Part shown: positions 26,526 through 37,334 of the stretch, one piece after another | Layout of the letters: each line of letters opens with the position of its first letter | How positions within the stretch are numbered: the stretch's first letter is position 1 | Assembly: GCF_024713975.1 (NCBI RefSeq) | Contig: NC_091108.1 | Span: 2,414,501-2,478,500 of the forward strand | Reading direction: 5' to 3' | Length of the DNA: 64,000 bases | From: Paralichthys olivaceus | Lineage: Eukaryota > Chordata > Actinopteri > Pleuronectiformes > Paralichthyidae | Position numbers and translations under genes: made by a program | The notes under the pieces: generated by a model | The model's input: only the letters and a program-made list of their open reading frames with translations | What the model was told of the DNA's origin: nothing | Database searches by the model: none

Positions 26526-27074
26526 ACGGGTCTTTGTTTCCTGGCCGTCTTTGATCACCTTTGAAGAACTGATGATCGCGCAGGAGTGGATTCTCTTTTG
26601 TGGTCTTGTGACAGGGTCAGACTGGTCGCCTGAAGGTTTCTGTTCCCACTGTTGAAATAGACACAGAAAAGTTTACACAAGACTTTGATAGAGGAACTCA
26701 TCTGAAGAGGGGGACGGCAGTGTGGCAGGCGTGTGGTTTCACAGCCTCGAAACGGACAGAGAGCTGCGGACTTCCTGCTCGCTGCTGTTACAGCTCACTT
26801 CAGAGGGTTTTCTTCGATCTCACGGACGACAGAGCGACAACGACCCAGACCCTCCATTTCATCTGCATCCCCCCCCCCCGGTAGGTAAGATCATCCCCTC
26901 TCTGATGCTCAGTCTCACCTGTGCTGCTCGTGATTAGTAAAGTCGTTTCTCTCAGCTCTTTAGTTTGATGATAAAAATCTTTGAATCTCGAATGGATTTC
27001 TAAAAAGCCTGTTGCACTGAAACGCTGCCTGACGACGATGATGAGTGATGAAGGTTGTGATGGTTTCTGTGCAG

Positions 27075-28023
27075 AGGCCATTGAAGACATGAACGTATGT
27101 TACATCCTGGATGGGATCCTCATCGTCTACGGTCTCATCCTGACCGTCTTATACTGCAGACTGAAGGTAGGACAAAGAGGAACAACAGACACCACCACGA
27201 TGAATGTTAGACCACAGGATATCAGAAGATGGTCGAATGTGCACAAGAAAAATATAATAAAACAAAACATTTACATGCAACATTTCAAGACTCTAGATCA
27301 AAATTTATCTGGTTTATCAGTTTATAAAAAATGTAGGTCACATCAGAAAATTATGTCACGCTTAGTTTCTCCATAGTTCTTTAGAAGCTAAGTGGAGATA
27401 TGACTTCCTCTAAATTTCTCTAGAGAAATGACTAACTCACACATTGGATTGTAAATTAAATCTAAATATCAAGTGAATCATTTTTTTTTTTTTTTTTTGA
27501 CAGATGGGTCCAGCCAACGAAAGCCCCAAGGTAAAAACAAAAGTAATATATTTTGACTTTTAAAATCTAAATGCATAATAGAGTGAAATGTCATTTGGCA
27601 AAAATATATTTATCTGTAAAGCTTCGGCATAATTTCTGTGGCATTTCACGGTTTCTGTTTTAGAATTAAACCTCACTCTGCCATTTCCTGTGGGCTCGAG
27701 CTGAACGCCGACCTATATTATTTACACACTCACAGTTTCCACCACCTTCACACCAAGTGTCCCATTCTACTTCCTGTTTCAAACGTGAACAATTACTTTG
27801 AATTGGTCTTCAAATGAGAAAAGAGGACGTTGATGTTTCAGCACAATGTCACATTTATTAAGAAACGGTTGCTTCAGATTATCTCTGTGAACTTTGTCCA
27901 CTCCACAGAAGCAGCCGGCTGAGGGCATCTATGCGGTGAGATTTCTTTTAACTTGAAATTGGCAGATGATGGAAAAGTTTACAACACAACGTTAAAGGAT
28001 GTTTATTTAAATTCACTCATTCA

Positions 28024-28110
<87 letters not shown>

Positions 28111-28176
28111 GGTTTGAACACTCCCTGTAACGACACATATGAGACCATCGGGATGCAGAAGAAGCCGGTTGTCTGA
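27075..28176 (+). CDS. fcer1g: Fc receptor gamma chain, ITAM adaptor (5' exon not located)
   Basis: Small disulphide-linked membrane adaptor that pairs with Fc receptors and other activating receptors and recruits Syk. Exons: 27075-27166, 27504-27530, 27909-27935, 28111-28176 (TGA), about 70 residues. It shows a short extracellular stub and the dimerising Cys plus transmembrane Asp in MNVCYILDGILIVYG. The span ends LYCRLK, matching the mammalian protein. An intact ITAM, YAGLNTPCNDTYETI, has seven residues between the two YxxL/I units. The tiny middle exons match the family's gene structure. The first exon (signal peptide) must end in codon phase 1. I could not identify it: an open frame from 26722 to a donor at 26888 fits the phase but has no signal-peptide character. 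Could be a paralogue (fcer1g-like). Confidence 0.88.
28027..28108. repeat. (GT)41 microsatellite forming the 3' splice-site tract of the last fcer1g exon
   Basis: Uninterrupted GT dinucleotides run directly into the acceptor AG (28109-28110). There is no pyrimidine tract between the repeat and the AG. The upstream sequence TTCACTCATTCACTC offers branch-point-like adenosines. Confidence 0.97.
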
Positions 28177-30300
28177 TCAGTGTGAAGACGATGCTGAGAA
28201 CAAAAACATTTACTGTATATTTTGTTATTTCGACTTGTGGCGGGCTTGTGCATTGTCTTTCTTAACATATATATATTTATATATATATTTTTCTTTCCAT
28301 CCATCTCTGCGTGAAAAGATCTGCTATGAAATGCTAAAACTAATAAGCTAATGTAAATGTCATGTGGGAGAGTTTTCACTGTGTTTTACAGCAGTTCTTT
28401 TTTATTTTTTGTGTCTGTTCATTTGTTAGAAACATGGAGACAAATCTTATCCTCACAACGAGGGCTTCAGCAAATCAATGTTTTTTAATCAGCTGATTGT
28501 CTTTTCAATTTATTTTAATAAATGTCTGAAACGAATGAAAAGTTCCTTAAGTCCCTAAGTTATTTTCTTTGTCCAGAATCTAAAGGAGGAAAAACAGACA
28601 GATAGAATCTAGAATGAATAAACCAGACCAAAAGTTTTAAATTACACATTTTCTGCTGATTGACTAATTAATTATTGACAAGAATCTACCTACAAATTGA
28701 TCTGATTCATCCAAATCCTATTTTATAGGCTTTTCATAATCACCCAAACCTCTTGTTTCACAGTTTTTCACTCAACAAGCTTCAATTGTGTGTAAATGTT
28801 TTGATTTGGTTTCATGTCTACTGTTGAAAATCTTGATTATTGCAATTAAACAACCAAAAACAACAACATTTGAATGTTTTATATTCATGTGAGATTCTTT
28901 GTGGCAATGCATTTGAATTTCATCACAATAAAATGGGAAAATCTAAAAATAAATCTATTTAGATTTTCCAAAATAAAAGTCTCAGTTAACCAGAAACAAG
29001 TGTTGTGAGTCAGTTTGAGAATCCAGGTGGTTAAAAATATAACATCGTAATAAATAAATAATAGTCACACATTTCTTTTTATGTCTCGGATCAGTCGCAG
29101 CACCAGAGGGCATCACACACTGTCACTGTGAAAACACTTTAATTATATAACTGAAAACATTCTCAGAACAGACGAGCCTGCGAGCCGTTTCCCCCGAGGC
29201 TCTGCTCAAACAACACTCACACACACACACACACACACACACAGAAACTGCTCGACTGTTGCACCACAATCAACATCACCACAATACACAATGTTTAGGG
29301 TCACGATTTTCTTTTGAACGCAGCATTTATCAGCATATAAATATACATGTTTTCAGAGTTATTCATATTCTCACTGATTCTTTTAAACATGTGAAACTTT
29401 CCTTTCCTTGCCACAGGGTAAACACACGACTCTGAATGAACCTGTTTGTTCCTTGTGTTTGCTGCTGCTGTTTGTTTTATTCTGGATTATTCCAGTAAAC
29501 GATCAGCTGGGACTTGTTGTATTGTGAGCTGTATATTTTGGAGATAGAAAAGGTCTCATCTTAATCCACCATCTCACACAGCTACTTTACATGCATGTGG
29601 ATCAAGCTTTCTTTTGTCTGGGGTTTTATCTGTGAAGCGTCTCCCTCCGCTGACAGTGACTCATGCAGGTAAACAGAAAGACGCCAGCATCTGCCTGTCC
29701 CGCAAATACTGTCTGTATATTCGGGAGAACTTACCCGAACAATCACGCTGTGTCACGTCCCTCTGGGAAAGTCGACTTGTGACTGACGTTTGATTTATCT
29801 CCTGGTGATGATATCACCAATCCATCAACATTCATTTGTATCTGTACACAAAAGACACTGAAATGAGGCAATAACCCCTAAAGTCACATTTTTAATATCC
29901 AACATGAAACTGCAGATGAATTTGACTTCACACACAAACTCAAGCGAGAATCGTTCCCATCTGTTTATGTAGCTGTCCTCCAAGAAAAGCATCATTACAT
30001 AAGTAATTATATTCAATTTGATTAGTTGGATATTTTATCTTGATGAGTCTGTGTTATAGTGCTGAAAAAACTTTGAATGATGATTAAGTAAAGAACTGGT
30101 TTATCATTACTGAGCCAAAAGATAAAAACTAAAAGTCTGTCCCTGATTTAATACAACACAAACAACACAGCACCAAAACATGTCACTCAAATTCTAACGA
30201 ATCGAATTGTGCAATACCTGTTTTCTACCTGTATCATTTCAATACCACAGACGTGCAGTCCTTTTTAACACATATATAAAATATACATGGTATGTATTAC
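28177..30300 (+). other. fcer1g 3' UTR and gene-free gap
   Basis: AATAAA at 28517-28522, followed by T-rich sequence, is the likely fcer1g polyadenylation signal, about 340 bases after the stop. An (AC)n run lies at about 29217-29242. The rest of the interval is AT-rich, with no exon, RNA gene or clear repeat that I can support. Confidence 0.55.
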
Positions 30301-30610
30301 TTAAAGGTCCAGTGTGTAAGATTCAGGGAACTATTGGCAGAAATGTAATGTAGAATAATCCTCATGATGTTTTCACTAGTTCTTTTCATCTAAACTGTAT
30401 GAATTGTAGTTTTCTTTACCCCAGAAAAGGCCCTTTATATTTAAATACTTTATATTTAAATACTTTATATTTACATGGAGGGGACCCTCTCTACGGAGGC
30501 TGCCATGTTTTTTTACATTAGTCCAGACTGGACAAACTAAACACCTTTTGAGTTTTCATGACAACCGAAGCTGCCACAGGTTCTTCTTCATGTTTGGAAA
30601 GAGAGGGGGG
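30301..30610 (+). mobile_element. MITE-like DNA transposon fragment, one end preserved
   Basis: Starts TTAAAGGTCCAGTGTGTAAG, the terminal motif shared with the right end of the element at 44323-44590. The body (TATTGGCAGAAATG and, later, GGAGGCTGCCATG) matches a dispersed non-autonomous element I remember from many fish genomes. The opposite inverted terminus is not found downstream, so the copy is truncated or its end has decayed. No transposase is encoded. There is an internal small duplication, TATATTTAAATACTT repeated. Confidence 0.6.
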
Positions 30611-30982
30611 GGAGGGGAGTGTGCAATTTGACTTTAAATAAAGATGGACGACGTCATTTTCTTTATAATACGACAAGGCTCAATGCTCAGGTACAGAAAT
30701 CTAAAGTGTCCGACTCACCTGAACGCAGCATCCCCATGTGGGCGCGTCGTGCAGCGCGGATGGGCGGGGCCTGCAGACAGGTGTCCAGAGTCCACCTGAG
30801 CTTCTTCTTCTTCTTCGTCTCTGTGCGTCACTGACACTCACACTGCGCTGTTTGCTCTCTGCTGCTCTGTGTTTCTTATTTTCCTCCATAATTCAAACTG
30901 TGTCTTTATTTACTCCCTGCTCAGCTGTTTCTCCTCCTCCTGCTCCTCCTCCTCCTCCTCCTCCTGCAGCTGCGGCCTCGAC

Positions 30983-31036
30983 ATGAAGTTCAGACCCTTC
31001 ACAACTTCCTGCACCAAACTTTGCTGTCGGCAGTGA
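30983..31036 (+). CDS. possible upstream ORF in the nectin4 leader (17 codons)
   Basis: ATG AAG TTC ... CGG CAG TGA, 17 codons, about 135 bases upstream of the nectin4 start. It matters only if the nectin4 transcript starts upstream of 30983. A (CCT)n stretch ending in CTGCAG immediately precedes it. Function is not inferred. Confidence 0.2.
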   Translation: MKFRPFTTSCTKLCCRQ

Positions 31037-31169
31037 GCATCACTCTGAGGAGACCTCCTGTCCCACCTGCCGGAGCCACAGATCGATCATGGGAGCTGAT
31101 CAACCCCCACAGGAGTAACAGGAGTAACAGGAGGAGGACCACACCGCAGGTTTAGTTCCAGGAGCAGAG

Positions 31170-31425
31170 ATGGAGTGTGTGAGGAGTTTGACTCTGCTCC
31201 TTCTGTTCGGTGAGTGATTCCGTGTCGTTGAACACACGACCTCGGGGTCAGTGCTGCTTCATTCAAACTGTGGTGCACGTTCGACTTTCACTGGATAGAA
31301 ACTTACACTTCATCTTAGATCATCATGAAAACACTGAAGTGAAACTTTAGTAACTTTCAGGAGCTTTTTAGGATCTTTAAGTGTTTGAGTAAAGTTTGTA
31401 TAGACTTAAAAAAACCCTTAGAGGC

Positions 31426-31482
<57 letters not shown>

Positions 31483-34400
31483 ATGTTCATGTTTCATTTA
31501 TACATTACAATACACTGTGTATGTGGTCAAAAGTATCTGGACGTGAAGAGGTGTCCAGATACTTTTGGCCATACTTTGTAAACTGTAATGTATTGTGAAT
31601 TAAACAACACTCACAACAATCAACGTGGCCAAAAGTATCTGGACACCAGGTCGGTTGGGCCTCTGATTTCCAGCCCTCGCCACATAGCACAGCAGAAGGA
31701 GGTGTCTGGATACTTTTGGCCATACACTCTATACATTAATGTATATCGTGAATCAAACAACATGAAAACATTTTCCCGTCGATGGATAATCAATGTGCTC
31801 ATAAATAATTGGGCAGCTCTCTCTTTGGTTTGGTTCAGGCCTTTAAATCCGCTGAGGTGAAATCCTAACGATGTTCAAAACCAGTGTCTGAAATCTGAAA
31901 AGAGAAACTTCTCTTTAAAGATTTAAGATTTTATATACGTACGAAGAATCAGCTTCTCACGTGGCCTTAAAAACATTAGGGACCATTGTTGTGTGCTTCC
32001 AACCTGGACAGGCCCTTTCTTATTTCAACGACATGAATCAACCCCCGTGTGCCAGGTCCTTAAAGAAAAAGTTTTCCTTTAACATCCGGCACTTTAGTCT
32101 GGATCTCAGACACTGTGCCAGACCTGATCACCCGATATCTGTGCTGGACCTCACAAACGCTCCTGTGGCTGGGTGGGTGGGTGGGGGGGGGGGGAGAACA
32201 TGAGAAGGTTGCAGCCTGTGGATTTGGAATAAGCCGTTTGACAATCGCCCGTGGGTTTAATCCTGAGGTGTCCACATTCTTTGATCAGCTCGTCCCCGCA
32301 CAGACAGAAGCGTTGTGACAGAATGCAGCTCGGTCACATTCTTACTCCTCCAATCAGAACTTCTTGCCCAATCCGTCTCTTCCTGTGCCTGTGACTCACT
32401 CATGTGGACTCCTTGATGAATCGTGAAACTCGTCGGAGGTCACGGATCAAACCGAGGGGCTGGAGCTCCGTGTTGATCCAATTAAAAGTCACTCTTTTAA
32501 TGACCATATTCACCTGCAGCCTCCTCAGGTGTGATTGAGTTACTGCCGTCCTGAATGAACAGGAAAAGCTTGAATGGCAGCCTTGTGACATTCAAGTGAA
32601 CTCGAGTTTTTGTGTCTGTGTGTGTTTAAGTCTTTCTCTCAGTTTGACGTTTATCTCACTTGGTGCTCTCACCTCTTCATTCCTCTGTTTTTTTTTTCTG
32701 CCTCTTTCCGTCGTGTCACTTGAATGAATGATTCGAATGATTCTCTCTCGCCAACACTGCTCTCCTTTGTTGCTCGGATTCAAACTTTTGTTTCCCATCC
32801 TCTCTCCCTGTCGCCACGTTTTGTCGATGGGTCCTTGCTTCACTTTATCTGTGGGAGTTTGTGTCCCCTATCAGCTCCGTCTGTCTAATCATTATCAAAG
32901 CTCATGAATCAGTAACCAAACAAAAAGTGTTCACCTCAGAAATCAAAGGGGAATGTTTGGTTTTTCCTGTTTGCGGTGTGGATGTGTTTCTCTCTCACTT
33001 CCCTCAGTCCCACGGTTTGATGTGGACTCCCTGTGAGATTAACCTCAGTCGCTCTCCGTCATTAGTCGACGCTGACGCATTGATGATAGTGAATCACCTC
33101 ACGGATCCGAGTCGATACCTTTGCTGCCTTTATTTTTACTGGAGCTGTAAAAAGTGATTGTTGTGTTTTTACTCATGTCTGTTAGTTTCTGTATTTACTA
33201 CTACTACTACTACGACTACTACTACTACTACTACTACTACTCCTACTACTACTACTACTACTACTCCCCTACTTTGCTGGGGGACGAGTCCTGGGCCTGA
33301 GAAGGACCCAGAACATTTAGGTGGTTTTGAAATCACTTTCTTCAGCTCTGTTTTATGAGAAATAAATAATCTAGGTTATCAGATCAAGTCTATCTCTCTA
33401 TCTCTGTCTCTCTATCTCTCTCGCTATCTCTCTTTCACTATCTCTCTGTCTCTCTTTCTCTCTTTCTCTCTATCTATCTATCTATCTATCTATCTGTATA
33501 TCTGTCTCTCTCTCTGTCTCTCTCTCTATATATATATCTATCTATCTATCTCTCTCTCTCCCTCTCTCTCTCTCTATCTCTATGTAAGCATGACGGACAA
33601 TAACAACATTGAGAATAATTAATTTGAAATAATACAGAATTGATAACTGCCGATATGTCAACATCCATAAAATACTGTTGAGCGTTTGATGGAAGATGAA
33701 AACTACTTGGACGTATGAAAGACGGATGAAACCCTGAATCCTTCCAAGATTCGTCCAAACTAGAAACATCCTCATGATGTCATAAAAAACATAAAGCAGT
33801 CCTCCATGAAGTGTTGAAACAGAATCATCCCAAGGATTCAGGAATCATGACTTTGACAGAGTGAAGATTGAAGCATGTCACTGTGTCGCTGCAGCTCTTC
33901 ACCAGCTCCTGCAGCAGACACTTCTAAACACTGAGCTCTAATGAAAGCTCTATTGTTCAGGTCTTTATCTCCGTGGCGTCGCGGCAGGAAGATCGGCGTC
34001 AAACCTTCATTCCTCCGTCCTGTCCGTCCTCTGTGGAGCGTTTGTGTTTTCTCTGCGTCTCAGTGTCAACACACAAGCAGGGTTCGGTCCAGAGGCGACC
34101 GCCCGCAGGCGTGACTGAGTTTAAATGTTTGTCTGTCTACACATAAAGCGTGTTTGGGGTAAACCTCACCTCTCAACAACATCTCCTGCCGGCCTCAAAA
34201 GGAAGAGTTTTATAGACGAGGGATGGATGGAGTTGTTTTTTTAGGAAATGAAAAAGTAAAATGGATTAAAAATATTCTGGATCTGTACTTTTGTCGAAAT
34301 TTGTTCCAAAATCATTCCTCGTATTCATGTTTTATTCAAGATGAACTGTAATAAGCTCAAAGCTCAAAACAAAAATAATCTAAAATACTAAATATCCCAT

Positions 34401-37252
34401 CAGCTCCCGGTCACTGCATAAACTGAATAATACGTTTTTAAACCAGTATGTTTATCAATTATTTGATCAATGAAATGTGAAAAATAATAGTGATCCCATA
34501 AAATTCTAGCTTTTCTTCTTCTCCCTCCCTCCTCAGTGGTGAGGGGGCACAGTGACTTTGTGGAGCCTCCTCAGCCCGACACCTCCCTGCGCTCGCTGGC
34601 AGAGAGTCAGACCAGGCTTCCCTGCCGCTACCAGGCGGAGGAGGGGGAGAAGGTGGTGCAGGTCACCTGGCACAAGGAGCTCAAGGACGGCAGCAAGGAC
34701 CAGATCATCACGGCCCACTTCGCTGAGGGCCACACAGGTATAACCTGCGGAGTCTGGGTTCCTGCGGAGGAATCGAACCTCTATCTGTCTGTATCTTGGA
34801 CGTATATCAGCCCTGGTCTGTTTTCTGTTCTCAGAGTTCGGGCGTTACTCCGGTCGGGTGAAGTTCGAGAGCAGCAGCCCCACAGAAAACTCGGCTCTGC
34901 TCATCCCCAACACAGAGGAGTCGGACGAGGGCAGCTACATCTGCCACATCTCCACCTTCCCCAACGGAAACTTTGAGAGGCGCATCACGGTGACCGTCTG
35001 GAGTAAGACTCATCCTCCTCTTCCTCTCTCTTCTTCTGCACACTTTTCTAATCCCAGCTGCTGCTGTAATGACATTTAACTAAAGGATGAACCGGTTTGA
35101 AACTTTTTTTAATTTCTTTTGAGTTTATAGTAGTTTGAGTTAAACCTCCATCATATCTACACATTTTTACATTGAACCTTTGTTATATTTCTATTCATTT
35201 AATTTATATTGCACCACACTGTTCTTTGGCACTGAGTATTGAGGATCTCCTTCTTCGCCATCACAGTAGTCGTGGGAATGTTCGTTCTCCTCGAAGTAAA
35301 ACCTGCAGCGATGAATTTCAGCTCTTAACGACTTTCTCATCGTACTGCCAGTCATCAGCGGTGACGGCTCCCGGCAGAGAGAGCGTGTCCGAACACGTCG
35401 CACGCACCAACACACGAGTAATTGACCACGGAATTCCTTTCACTCTTTAAACAACATTCAATGTACACACACACACACACTGTCCATACATCATTAAAAC
35501 CTGCAGATCCAGATTTTTATTAATCCCACTTAAATACAAGACTTTCTTTTAAAACCTTATCTTGTCATTATATCGTACCTTTATCGTCATTATATTGTAC
35601 AGAATTAACACATTCAGTAGTGCTGCTCCTGTTTGGTGTATAAAAGTTTTATAAAAGTTAAAAAGAAAACATTTCTCATGCAATTAAAAACCTAATTTAG
35701 ATTAAAAACACAACCAGATATAGAAAAGTGTAGATTAAAACCTGATATAACATAGTTTCTGTAACTTTATTTGTGTCTGAGGTTTATTTACTAAGTTCCT
35801 GTGAGTCAGTGAGAGCCCATCCCACACACCAGCTGTCAATCAAACCCTGTGGGCGGTACCGTGACGTCGTGTGTTTTGGGGGTTTCTGTCTATGAAGCTC
35901 AGGTGCTGCCCTTGTCTTTGTCTGTTAATCCACGAAATCTGCTGCTGCTAATTCTAACTACGTGTTTTTCGTTCCCTCCTGCGTTAATAATCCAAACAAC
36001 AGCAGGAGGAACCAGACGCTGTGTGTTTAGGACAATAGAGGCCGTCACCATCGGGGCGTGAATCTCAATCATGTCAAACCTGTTGGTGACTGAGAAAACA
36101 AAAATGTATTTATGTGAAAATATCACATGTGACATTTGCCCTCTTGCAAAATAGTCTCGTTGCGCAACTCTGATGAAGTTTGTGTTAGAGTTGCATCATT
36201 TCTCTTGTGTTTCTAATAATTGTGAAGAATGTCTAATATTTACATTTCTTTTACTCTTGATAGTTTGATTGATTATTTCTCTCTGATCCAGGATGTTTTA
36301 GGTCTTTCATATCTTTTTATTCTTACCTGATCCTCAACCTGACATCTGTCCATTACCCACACATGCAGAAACACTGTGTGAATTCCTGGTTTTAATTGAT
36401 CTAATTACAGTCAATTTAGATAATTTCAGGTAAAGACTAATAAGCTTTGAACGGGCGTCGGAAAGTATCAATTAAATCTAGATGCCACAACTCCCCCGGC
36501 CTATAAGTACATGTTCAGGTTCTCATTTTCAAAAGATTGTCAGGAAATAGTTTTCTCTAAACAATGTTTTTATTGTAGTTTTTACAAGTAGAACATAAAA
36601 CAGCTCTGTAAGACATGAAAATATAACTCAATCAATTGATACAGAAACATTATATTGCATCATAGACAAACTTCTTTCAGAAAGGTGGAAAAATAAATAT
36701 TTGGAGCCCGGAGAGAATTATTATTTTTTTACTTAAATTATAATATTGAATTTATTTTTATGCAGCAATTTAAAAAAAACAATTTAAATTGTTCTTTAAA
36801 GGTGATTCATTTTTTTTTAAATACATGAGATTATGTCTAATTTAAATAAAAGGCTTATTCTTTACAGATTTAGCACAGTCATATGCAGCTGTAATTAAAT
36901 GCACCTAAAGTCTCCACGTTCCCTCTCTTCTCTCAGTTTTACCCATCTCCTCCCTGGACCCTGAAATCCTGGTGGAGGGCCAGTCGTACCGTGTGGCGGC
37001 CGCTTGTCGAGCGATGGGTCGCCCGCTTCCTCTTCTCACGTGGGACACCGAGCTGCCGGGCCAGTCCCAGAACCGCAGCAGCAAGGCCGGGTCCGTGTCC
37101 AGCTACTTCTCCCTGCACCCGCTGCGCAGCATGAATGGTAAAAAGCTGGACTGCTTGGTGTCGCATCCTGGTCTGGACGGACCCCGCAGGATATCACACC
37201 GCCTGGAGGTTCAGTGTGAGTGTGACGATGATGATGATGATGATGGTGGAGG

Positions 37253-37284
<32 letters not shown>

Positions 37285-37291
37285 GTGGAGG

Positions 37292-37334
<43 letters not shown>

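Noticed and set aside
28017..28379. Minus-strand frame with poly Thr-His
   Set aside because: It is the complement of the (GT)41 repeat over the fcer1g last exon.
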